Made by a program: the position numbers and the translations under genes
Part shown: piece after piece, positions 40,753 through 52,793 of the stretch
Layout: every line of letters starts with the position of its first letter
Position numbering within the stretch: position 1 is the stretch's first letter
Assembly: GCA_946811695.1 (NCBI GenBank)
Contig: OX328127.1
Span: forward strand, 45,828,611-45,892,610
DNA length: 64,000 nucleotides
Reading direction: 5' to 3'
From: Gonocerus acuteangulatus
Lineage: Eukaryota; Arthropoda; Insecta; Hemiptera; Coreidae
The notes under the pieces: generated by a model
What the model saw: only the letters and a program-made list of their open reading frames with translations
Databases searched by the model: none
Told to the model about the DNA's origin: nothing

Positions 40753-41358
40753 AAATATAGATTTTTTAAAACAAAATCATATTGAGGTTTATTTAGCCGA
40801 ATCCCAACCATTCCATCTTTACTAAGAAGTTATGTTGGGAAGTATTTGTCTTCCAACGAGATATAATGGAACAAAACATGGCATTGTTAAATTTGTTTTA
40901 GATGAATACTGGAATAAAACCACTAATATTTCGTTTAACGCTATTACTAATGGATATACTAATGGTTAGAAACATTAACAAAATATTTTCTTCTGATAAT
41001 TGAACCAAAATAGATAGGTTACAATGATTTGTGAAGTGCTCCCAGCTGTTATTGACAACCCCTGATGGCAGTGATGAGCTTTGTTGTCGGAGTTTTGTTT
41101 TTACACGACTTTTAAACATAGTTTTTATTGGTTTATAATTGTGTTTTTAAATAGTTTTTAGTGATCCAGAAACCTAATCATTCTATAGTTTTGTTTCAAC
41201 GTTCATCGATTAACTTAATCCTATGTCTTCGTTTTTATTCAAATATGCATCATTCTAAGAAGCGGTCTTCAGATTATTCTTAAATCAGTTTTTTTACCAC
41301 TGTGTACTCAAGTGATTAAATTATTTTTTAGTATTTATTCATGACGTAACTATTAATT

Positions 41359-41423
41359 ATGACATTACCTGGGAACCAAAGTACTCCTAATCAAGTTCAC
41401 AATCCTTCTACACTTGATGTCAA
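41359..41423 (+). CDS. GRAMD1: Aster coding exon 1
   Basis: It encodes MTLPGNQSTPNQVHNPST then LDV and part of Lys-22, with a strong donor GTAAGG. The start is chosen because the frame and split codon (AA|G) match exon 2 and an in-frame TAA lies at 41347. An additional upstream coding exon with alternative start cannot be excluded. Confidence 0.7.
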
Positions 41424-44291
41424 GTAAGGGTCCTGTATATATTACAGGCTAACAAAGTTTTCAAACTACTACAGTAAAGTTTTATTTGTGAATCTTATGA
41501 ATTGATTTGTTGAAGATTTAAAAAATAATGCAGTTTTCCTGTGTAGGTCAAGTAGTCCAAATGTGAGTCCCCAGTCAAGTCCTCGCCCTTCCAGTAAACT
41601 TCAACATAAAAGAGATGCTTCCATTACAAGTACCAAAGATGTTATTGTCGAACAAGAAAAAACTGATGCCTCCTGCAATACTCCTAAAGTATAAACATCT
41701 TTATTCTCACAACATATTAGTTGCTAGTATTTTTTTAATAACTTCTGGCTGGAAATTCATTTTTGTTTCTAGACTTCCTCAGACCAGGGTTCTGGTGGGG
41801 AGTTAAGTCGAAGTAACAGCCAGGAACCTGTCAAGGAGCGTAAAACATCTGACAGAGTTAAGAAAAAGGCTCCTTGGTACAGTGCTTTGTATCCAACCTA
41901 TAAATCTAGAAGTGATGACTTCAAGCGAATATTCAAGGATATTCCTGCTGATGAAAGATTGGTAGTTGGTAATTATTCCTTATACTTGATAAAAAAAAAA
42001 AAAATGAAATTTTATACTAAAGGCATATTTAAATTTTCTATGTCACTGGAGCTGTGCCAAATTATTAATCTCGTTATTACATTTTTTTAGATTATTCCTG
42101 TGCCATTCAGAGAGATATTTTGGTTCATGGTCGCCTTTATGTTTCACAGAATTATCTCTGCTTCTATGCTAACATATTTCGGTGGGAAACTCAGGTAAGA
42201 GGATTTACTTTTCTTGATATGCTCTTTTTACTGTTGAGACTTTTAGAAAAAAAATTATAATCTCTTAACAATTCTCTTAAATTATACTTCTCTTAGGTTT
42301 ATCTATTTAATCTTACCTTCAATATGGTTGTGATAAATATGTTTAAATTAGAAACATTTTAAATTTCAAACTATTTCTTTTTCCAGATTGCTTAGATAAA
42401 TATTGACAATCATTTATTATCAATATTTACATAATTTTGATGGATATGATCTCAAAACCAATTATATCAATTTATTTTTAAAAAATATTAATTTTAAATG
42501 TTTTTTTAATGGAATAAATATCATTTGAATTTGTTTGTAACCCATTTAGATTCACTGTTTAACAATACTAAAAGATTCTATTTCCTAAAAAGTAGGTTCC
42601 ATTCAAGTTTACAGTTTGTCCACAAGGTTTTCCTACCAATATAAATATTTATGAATTTTTTAAAATGAATTAAACAGTTTTTTGATAAAAGATACCATAT
42701 TTTTTGTGCGAAAAAAATCTGCAATCTGTCTGAAACTGGCCATAAGGGCCCAGAGGGGCAGATACTGTAGAGGTATCTGATTCTTGACTATACAGCACAC
42801 AAGGGAGATAGTGTTGTCATTACTATGCATCACCTGCCTGATTTTCCCCTATGGGAATAACAATTCATAAATTAATTAAAAGCCAGTTGGGCCTAGGAAA
42901 GTGTAGGACCCCGAAAACAACCTCCGAACGGTGTCACTAGAAGATAAAATCTTTAGTGCACACCCGAGTTTTGAACTCGTCCCCAATTTTCATACATATT
43001 GCTCCAAAAAATAGTTGAAAATGTACATTTTCTTATGAAATCCAATTAGACCTGACAGAATCAAATATAATAATGAATACTGCATTATTGTTATTGAATA
43101 ATAAAAATAATGATTTTTTTTTTAAATTTAGTTTTTCAATGAATTTGATTTTTATTTTCTTTTTTAAACTGGGTGCTATAGAGATCTCATTTGTCCAACT
43201 CGTCCCTGAAAGTGGTCACAGGCAGAATTCGAACATGTCAGGCCCCTATTGTCAGATCCTGTAATTTTTTTTTTATGGCGCATCGACATAAATCTTGGCC
43301 ATTAGTGCCGACGTCCAGGGTGCAGCCAGGAATTTTCTCAGCGAGCCCTGAGATGAGGAAATTTCTGCCACCAGTGGGGATCGAACCCACCATCTCCCGC
43401 TTATGAATCTAGCGCGCTAGCCACTAGACCATGGGAGACCCCCAGATCCTGTAATTATCAGACACAAAGTGCATCTTCTTTCATTGATTTATTATTAAGA
43501 CATTTTTTACCCTGTAAAAAAAAGTTACAGAGCAGAAATTTGAATTCCCTGAATTTTGTTGATTGGATCTTTTATTTTTCTAAGAAGAATTTCAGACAAA
43601 ACAAGTTTTCTTTATAGTATGTTTAATGGTCGAAGTCTATAGTGGTTTTCGTAACAAGAATGTTTCCATTTCAAAACATTTAATGTTCTTACTTAATCAA
43701 ACATTTAATCAGAATGATTTTATATTGCTGTTTTCCTTATAATTTTATATGATGAACAAATAAAAACTGTTGAGAAATTTTTGTTATCATCTCTAATAAC
43801 TCTGTTTTTGAGTTTAGGTTACTTTGAGGTGGAAAGATGTTACAGCCCTGACGAAAGAAAAAACTGCTCTTGTTATTCCTAATGCAATTCTTGTCCATAC
43901 CACGACTGATCGGCATTTCCTGACTTCTTTTGCTGCCAGAGACAAGGCTTATTTGATGCTGTTTAGAGTTTGGCAAAATGCACTCATGGATCAGGTAAAA
44001 GAAGTTTTCCATACTTAAATTTATTGTTATTTTTTAAATATCTGTTTACATATTTATTGTGGGTTATCACAGCAAAGACAATTAGCACAAGTAATCAGGC
44101 AACAAAATCATTTAACTTTCAGAAATAAATAAAAAGTAGTGTAAAACTGAAATGAGATAACGAAGTATTTTGAGAATGAAATATTGAGAATTAAAACTTG
44201 CAAAATTTACTAACTAATTTTTTATTTAAAAAAAAAAAAATAGCTTTATTCAACTATTATGAACCTCATCTATCTCCTTTCGGTAAAAATG

Positions 44292-44322
<31 letters not shown>

Positions 44323-45379
44323 GACACTTTTATCATTGAAAAAATCTGAGGATCGAAGAGATCAAAAAAAGAAAATTAAAAATATGTATCTTAGAAAAGG
44401 CATGTTACGTGTGGCGATAAAAAAAGGAGACAGTCGTGAGGTCAACACTTGGTTAAAGGGGCTGTTTATAGCTTAGGCCAGGTGATGTAATAGATGACCA
44501 ACCCTTGCACACATGCAGCACTCCTCCTGTTTGTTCTCAAAACAGTTAAAAGTAAATTACACTGTGCCGCTTTGTCCGCCCTCTCCTACATATAAATAGA
44601 GACAAATAATTTGTATTTACATTCAGGCTGTAATATTTTTACTAGTACTTGTTATTCTTTTGCACATTGCTACGGAGGTATGTGGCGGAGGTATGTGGTA
44701 TCACTCATTGAAATCTCAAGTCGAATGAATATATATACCTCATGCTCTTCGAATAGCATGAGTTCTAATTTTTCTGTATTATCTAATTAGGTTTTGGAAC
44801 TGTACTTAGTGCGGTGGAAGGTTAACTTCCAGATTCAACTAAAAATCTAGTAATGAGCTCCTGACGAGGAACCAGAGGTGGTGTGAAACTTGCAGAGCAG
44901 TAATAAACTTTATGAAGCTTATAAACTTTTTCATGGGAAATGATTGCCTATCTGTGAGGCATAGTTCTCCTTCTTCTCATCGCCCTGATGAAGGCTTGAA
45001 TTTTTTAAGCCAAAACATTGGCAAAATATAAAACTCATTTTCTTATAACAAAATTAGTTTTATTAAGATACCACGACTGAACCCCGTCAAATTCTACCTT
45101 TGCATCACCAACGGTCAACGATCTCTCAATGAATTATGAACTTTTTGGTTTTTAAAATTTAGTCTAACTAAAATTAGTAATGGTTAAAATTAATATACTT
45201 ATTGTTAGAGGGGTCTCCCGTGGTCTAGTGGCTAGCGCGCTAGATTCATAAGCGAGGGAGGGAGATAGTGGGTTCGATCCCCACCGGTGCCAGAAATTTT
45301 CTCATCTCAGGGCTCGCTGAGAAAATTCCTGGCTGCACCCTGGACGTCGGCGCTAATAGCCACGATTTTTTGATGCGCC

Positions 45380-45435
<56 letters not shown>

Positions 45436-48400
45436 ATCTTTAGAAGGAATACTTATTATAACCATAATTTCTTCTAGATGTGCTTGAGCAGATTCAAAAC
45501 TTTACCCATATAATTAAAATGATTTAGATGTTGAAAATTACATTTTTCAAATCTTTACTCTCCAGTAGGTGTGTCTTAAATAAGACAAAAATATTGTCTT
45601 CCATAAAAAAATATGTAGCTGTTTCATCTATCTGAAGCTTTGGCTCCATTTGATGAATCACTCGACATAGATTGATATCAATAATTGGGATTTACAATTT
45701 GAATAACCGGCAACACAGCCAAGTGAAAAACAGAAAATTCTGAGTTCAAATCCAAGTCTGTCTTGTTAATTTTTCCAAAAATAAAGATTTGAAAATAAGG
45801 TTAATGACAGCGTATACCCAGCAACCCACATATAAAGGAGCTCCATTATTTTAAAGTGATTTGATTTATTTCAAATTATATTTTTATCAAATTTTGATTG
45901 ACTCTTTATTTTTTTTTTTCCTTTAGCCAATGTCGACACAGGAAATGTGGCAGTGGGTTCATTCCTGTTACGGAGATGAATTAGGGCTCACTAGTGACGA
46001 TGATGATTATGTTGCACCTGTAACTTCTGAAATAACAAATAATAATCAAGATGACGATAAATCTTCCTTATCTAAATGTGATCGGAATTCTTTGGACTCC
46101 TATTCGGAAGCTTGTGCTGTGAGTTTTTGCTTGTATGCTTAAATATAATTTTTATACATAATTTAGAATTTATTTTAATTTTGTTATTAAAGAAAAATGG
46201 TATACATTGAGATTAATTGCATTTATCAACAAAATTATTTGCTATTTTGTTCTTAATATACCTCTCCATAATAATCTATAATGTGTAAGAGGAATTAAGA
46301 ACACATCCCTGAGCGTAAACTTCCCAATACGGAAAAAATACTGATTTTGTACAATCAGAAAAAGTTCAGAAGAGAACTGTCAATTTAACCCCTAGAAGTA
46401 TTAAAATTGTTAATGAGAATTGGGAAAATTTGAAATGTTATAATTCCTATTTATGACATTTTTTCTGGATGATAATTGCTTTGAATTCAGATTAATTGTT
46501 AAAATGTTATGAGATGATACTAATGATCTTTCTTTTGCACAATAAAGTGCTTTAGCGTAAACTAAAATGTTATTTCTTGCACTTTTAACTTCTAATAAAA
46601 AGTGGCAAATTGGTTGATTGCTAGAACATAATTTCTGATTTAATATGGGAAAGATCGGAAGTATCTGATCTGTCTTTTCTTTCAATGGTCCATAATCCTC
46701 TATATTCCTCTCTCAAAGAGGTGTTTCAATTAAACTAGACCTCAGAATTTTCTTTTTGGAGAAAAGAAGTATATAATCCTTCGGAGGAAAGTGCTAAAAA
46801 GCTAATGAAACATTTTCAGTTTGTATAGGTTAAAATATCTCAATTAATAATAAAGTTTTGTCGACCAAATTAGTCAATCATCACATTGTATAATTTGCCG
46901 ATGATGTGCATATCTTCAATATTTGTTAATAATTCTTTATTGAAGTCTCTTATCCCCTGCTGAATACATTTACTTCTAAATATTATTACCAATTGAAGGG
47001 CACGCAGCAATAAGGAGGCAGCTCCATTTTTCACATTTTTGGCAAATTCAAAAAAAAGTTTTAAAATTTTGCTTCTTCCTACTTGATATTTCTTTCCATT
47101 TTATTTATTTATTTTGTATCGTAACATAGCCACCTACTTATGAAAGTAAGTTGATAAGGACCGTATCCTACCTTTCCTAGAGTGGTGGTGTCAGGTTTAA
47201 TGGTTTGGAGCTGCTTCTTTATTGTGCTACGTTGGATAATTAACCCCAAATCTACTACTTTTTCGACTAAAATGAACAAAATTTGCTTTTAATCACATTT
47301 TTAATTTAGGAAGCTCGTATGACAATACCAACTGTAAATGAAAAATACAAATAAAATTCAATTAACACGTTTAGTGCGGATGGAAAAATTCGTAACTATC
47401 CACAAGTGCGTCACGAGGTCAATCGACCCTGTGTTCTTTCCTTAGTTTAAACGTATTCAGCAAGCTGAAAATTGATTAATTTAGACAAAAACATTTGTTT
47501 TCCAACTCCATAGGGTTAGGTGAGTATACCACGGGAGCAGGACATTCATTGATTCATAAAAAAGATCATTAACCTCAAGGAAATTGTAATCGTACATAAA
47601 TTATTTTTGTTTTTGATTCAAAGCACCTTTTCCCTCCTTTAAATTTAATTTTATGAGATTTTGGAGACAAGAAATTACTTTGATTTTTTTGTGAGGTGAG
47701 TCCCCCCCCCCCACTTTAAAGCATACCATTCTTCATATTTTATGAAAAAAAAAAATTCACAACAACCTTTAATAACACTCACAATAACTTTTATTTTTAT
47801 TTTAATATTTTTGCATTTAACTTAAATAAAACATTGCTTTAAAAATAATAGTATTTGAGAAAAACAACACTAAAAAAATAAAATAATTCAAACGGTTAAA
47901 CAATACGAAATGATGACTAGGGCGTGTCTATCATTGAAGCAAGAAAGACAAGGAGAGCACTCCTCACAATATGTGCGAACCTTTTTGACTTTTTTATCAG
48001 CTCTTTTAGAGGTCAGTGTTTTCCTTACCTTTTCATAGCAGCCTGAACATTTTTTCCTCTTCCTTGCAATGTCGTGAGCTAGCGTGTGGATGCGTATAGG
48101 TTTCCTGGGCTGTTCTAACACTTCTTGTTCTGCTTCCAGGGGTAACGTTTGAGAATACCTCCTTGAACTGCAGATTTGGTCCGTAAAAAGGGGGTGTGGA
48201 CCTTTCTTCCAAGAAGAGTAGCACTGGGTCTTCTGACCCCGTGCCGTACTAGAGGTCGAATTTTAAACCTCAGTACAACACGGGGTCACTTGACCCCATT
48301 CTATTTTTTATCGGATTTTGATAGATTATCGAAGTTAGTAACATATATTCATATTGGTTTCAACCTTTGAAATGTCTAAAGCTGAAACTGGTTCGAACAT

Positions 48401-51400
48401 TTTTTGAAAGTTTACCTATTACACGCTCAGCACTAATGGAAAGTTAGACACAGGGTCAATCGACCCCGTACCGCACAGAACGTGTTAATGCGAAATTCAG
48501 TCGTCTTCTGGCTCTGTTTCTGTCAAATCATCATCTTCAGTGTAGCTGAAGAACCTACACATTTTAATGCATTATAGAATGGCATCTCATTTCCTCCTTG
48601 TGTTGTGTACGAGGCTCATTTCAGTTCTCAGTTTTCAAGAGCAGGGGTTGGCTGTACTCAGATGGAAAGTCAATAGTAGACCTCACACAGTGTGTTAGTT
48701 CCTGGGATTCCACAATTGAAGTGACCAGAGCTGCTTCCTTATTGTACCAGAAGATAGAGATCATTATTAAATCCATGCTAATGTTCTGATCTGAAAATCC
48801 CCAAAAATGGAGGTGCCTCCTGCTTGCTTGCTGCATGCCCATCAATTGTAATTTTGCATTTTGAATCTTTTGCACTCAGAGACAAATTATCATGCTCATT
48901 TTGTGTTAAAGAGAAGGCAGACATTTCTAGGAAGCAAAAACACTGCTGTACTCTATTGGAAAAAATATTTAATTTGGCAAAATACTTCATGTTTATTCAT
49001 ACAACTGAATTTATTATGGAACTCTCTTGTTTCAAAATATTAAAGATAATTAACTCTTTAAATAATCAAATTGTTCATTAATGACGATATTATTACAGGC
49101 TTTCTATTAAGTTTATATGGAATCATTTTTGCTAAATCCACAAAATATCCATAATATATCTGTACCTTGGAGCAAGAACAACAAATGTTAATATTTTAAG
49201 TTTTGAGAATTGAACCCACATTTAATAATAGTTTTTTTCTTTTTAAAATGCTGTCTTTAAATCATAATTGTTGAGCCAACATTTTAGATTATTTGTCAAT
49301 TATTTGTTGCTCTTTAAATTAGTTATGATAAGAGCTGTAAAGATTTTGTAGTTTGCTTGAAAAATGATATTGTTTGTTTTAACTATGAATTAAGCAGAAA
49401 TTCTATGTTGGCAATGTATCTATTTTATTGCAAATTATATGATTAAAATATCAGTTTACGTATTGTAAAATGTTCAAAACACTCACTTTATCAACACAAA
49501 CTTAGGAAAGAAGAACAATAACAAGAGTTGTCATTAAAATCTGAATTCATTTCTAAATTTAAATATTTTTGGCCAAATAATAATAACTTAACATAGCATC
49601 AAAATATTTTTGGCCTCCATTAGGCTTTGTCTACTGGGTTATGGATTATTGGTTTTTATCAATAGTTACGTAAATTGTAAGTTTCCTTTATATTAAAAAT
49701 TTGAAAATTCACTTAAAATGGTACTCTAGTCCCATTTTTTTAAAATATAATCTTAACTGCAAATTGGTGCTTATTTCAAACTGAATAACTTTCTTAAAAT
49801 AAGAAGCTGAAAGAACCCATTATGAAAATTATTTTTTTAATAATAGCTGTGTTTCAATCCTTATCATTTTCATGTTCTTTAGAACCCACTTACCTGCCTT
49901 CAAGAAGATCCTCGTCTCTTTCAACACTTGCAGATAGATTTTCATAAAACCTGCAACTCGAAAATAGTAGGATATTATATACTATCCTGCGACCTAGTGA
50001 TCAGTCCATTTGTCCTTACAAGAAAATTATTGCCTTCACTAAGCTGATTTCGGTAACCTAATTGACAATATCTCTAAAACTAATACACTAATCACTGTTA
50101 ATTAATCATTATTCTTATTCCATTGAAAAGGAAAAAAATAAGTTTGCTTTCTAACCTTAAAATCAGCAAAGTCATTTAATATATTTCTTGCTAGTGATTT
50201 TTAAAAATGACCCAGCATTTTTCAGTGATTTTTCACCCAAACTAGGCAGCATGCTAGTTACCCACCCTTATGCTGAAAAAGAACTGGGAAGATACCAGGC
50301 TGGATTTTGAAGAGAGCGGACCAACTGTTCTCCCTCAGGATGATCCTAGAAAAGAGTATGGAGCACAATATAATCACCCACCACCTATTTGTAGATTTTA
50401 ATGCAGCGTCTGATAGTGTTGATAGGACTCCAATCTGGTGTCCTTTGGAGGAGCTAAGCATCCCACAGATGCTCATACACTTAATCAAAATGACCTTGCA
50501 AAGCTCAAAATGCATAGTTTGCGTTGGTTCTGATGTCTCTGAAGAGTTTGAGGTAAGCAGTGGTGTACGTCAAGGGGATGCCCTCGCCTGTTTATTGTTC
50601 AACATGGCAGAAGAGAGAGCTGTGAGAGAGACCGGTATTCAGACCAGTGGAACAATATAAAATCACTTGACCCAGCTCCTCTGGTATGCAGATGACATTA
50701 TTGGATGGCCTGAATAGGCTCTCAGAGATGCATTTACAGCCCTTGAAGCAGCTGAAAGACGACTTGGCCTAGAAATCAATGAAAGAAAAACCAAGTACTA
50801 GAGAGTTTGTGCTGAGGTTGATCTGAGCTCCCCAATCGAAGTTGGGCGTTTCAAATTCCAGAGAGTTAAAAGCTCACTGCTGCCAATAGATATGTACATG
50901 AACTTGGCCGACACAATCTTGGTTTGGACAATGACCAAAAGTGATGATGATGATTGAATGAGGAGTCTTCAGGAAGATCTACGGTCCAGTAAAGTTAGGT
51001 GAAGTGTGGAGAAAAAGGAAAAATAGGGAATTCAGCTCTCTATTTGCTGACCTTGAGATTGTCACCTTCATCAAACTTGGAAGGCTAAGGTGGGCCGGGC
51101 ATGTAGCGAGAATGGATGCCACTGAAATGCCGTAAAGGTTATGACCGAGGAACTGCAATCAACAGGAGGAAGGCCGAGGATGACTGAATGTCAGATGACT
51201 GGAAAGTGTAACCAAGACTGCCAGAACTCTGGTTTTAGGAACTGGAGACCAGCTAGACAGTGCCAACTGGCAGAGGCTCTTACAGGAGTCCCAGTCTCGA
51301 TGACGGGACATTGTCCCACTTATGATGATGATGAGTCAATCAATAACATTTTTTTTTTAAATACTAGTCATTTAATTAAAATTGCCCTACTGGTTTTAAA

Positions 51401-52258
51401 TCCACTTATGCCTCCAAAAGTTAATTATATAGCTACACCACTAAGATTTAAACCTAATTGTATAGCCTAACCATTGAGAGGGCAACTAAATGAGATAATC
51501 TACTTGGAAAGCATGAGCTGTTTAGTGTCAGCTCTTAAAATCGAATGAGTCCTTAAGATAAAGTATATATACAAAAGAAGTATATTCCTTTTTATATCAA
51601 ATAAAATGAAATAAAATTTGATTTCATTGGTTGACCCTCTCCCTATTATGTGTAAAAAAAACAACGTATTTCTTGATATTTATTGTTCTTGTGCCAAGTT
51701 ACAGATACATATACATAACGATCTTTTGGTATCGAAGGTTTGTTCTATATTGTTTAAACAGAAATAATGTACTAACTGTTTCCTAACTTTTAAGCGATTT
51801 TTATTTATTGGAATGTTTTGTCAGGACGCTGCTGGTGCAGGTGGTTCTGATGGAGAAAGAATAGCCATGCCGTCAGTTCAACCTCCCACCCCCACCTCAC
51901 CATCAGATCCTTTGGCTACAGATCCCAGTGACAGTTCCCCTAGTGAATCAGAATCTGAAAAACTGGGTAAAATTTCTTTACATTTCATGCTTAATACCAT
52001 CCAATGAGTCTCATTGTGTTTTTTTTTTAAACATAGTGATTGTCGGTAAACATTTTTTATATGTAATTGTGTTGATTTTAAATAAATTTCTGTATTTAAA
52101 GAGTGAATAATCTTTTTTTTTTAATTTGAATTATACAAAACTATAGCATTTTTTTTTTTTTTTAGAACTACTAAATTACTTTTATTTTTTAATATGTTAT
52201 TCAAAGATCAGTCGAAAAATTGTTTTGTCTTTTGAATATTTCTAATATGATTACAGTT

Positions 52259-52293
<35 letters not shown>

Positions 52294-52740
52294 TGAAATT
52301 TAATCATGTTAGCTTTTATTTAGTCTTTTAAAGATGTTTTTTAATATCATGAAAATTGTTATAAATTTTGAACTGCCTTTTTTTTGTTTCAAACATCAAT
52401 AACAAGAACAATAAAACAACATAAAATAAATGTCACTCAAACCTGAGGTGGGGTAATAAACTGATTTTACGGGGTAATAAGTTAAAAAAATACATGGGGT
52501 AATAATCATACCCAATTTATTTTATATTTTAACTGGCTTTTGCCATTAGTTTTTTAAATATGGAAAGCCTCTTTGTCTTTTTACCTTTAAAAATACTTTA
52601 ATGAACTCTTAGAAGTTATATAAATTTTGCCTTTGTATTATTTCTAATTTAGCAAGCATTTTTTTTTCTTTTTTTATATTATGTAAGGTATTATTAATTC
52701 TTATTTATGACATGCGTCTTAGTCTCAAAGAAAGTTGTAT

Positions 52741-52793
<53 letters not shown>

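Larger units (their letters stand above)
39954..40823. mobile_element. Foldback/Penelope-like element, full 870-bp copy
   Basis: Terminal arms of about 130 bp are inverted: AAGTAAAGATGGAATGG ... TTCGTCAGCTAAAATGAC on the left, GTCATTTTAGCTGACGAA ... CCATTCCATCTTTACT on the right. A 10-bp duplication flanks it, AAGAGGTTAT (39944-39953) and AAGAAGTTAT (40824-40833), one mismatch. Only the left end has the extra CATGATGATTAGATAGTTAG. Each arm holds a hammerhead-like motif. The interior (40390-40657) has a GCCGAGCGGCAGAGGAAGA segment shared with 1580-1620 and no coding frame. Confidence 0.82.
42195..43817 (+). other. Aster intron 4
   Basis: A 1.6-kb intron with two SINEs on the minus strand (42719-42990 and 43267-43442). 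The remainder is AT-rich. Confidence 0.75.
44795..45080 (+). mobile_element. Two Penelope-like terminal fragments with hammerhead-like motifs
   Basis: The first reads GGTGGAAGGTTAACTTCCAG, a hammerhead-like motif at 44855 and AGTAATAAACTTTATGAAG, parallel to the arm of the 32-kb palindrome (GGTGGAAGGTTATCC, GTAATAAAGATAGTGAAG). The second has its motif at 44982. No coding. Confidence 0.6.
43995..45926 (+). other. Aster intron 5
   Basis: A 1.93-kb intron with a 30-base T run (44293-44322), Penelope-like terminal fragments (about 44795-45080) and a tRNA-Glu-derived SINE (45210-45432). Confidence 0.75.
46119..51824 (+). other. Aster intron 6, 5.7 kb
   Basis: It contains a piggyBac remnant (47366-48484) and an RTE-like LINE (50278-51345). 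46119-47361 and 48489-50277 are AT-rich with only short frames; the piece at 46778-46798 matches the end of the 18-kb repeat. Confidence 0.72.

Noticed and set aside
41887..42090. Standalone 67-codon gene
   Set aside because: It is Aster exon 3 read through into its intron; the true exon ends at a GT donor at 41969.
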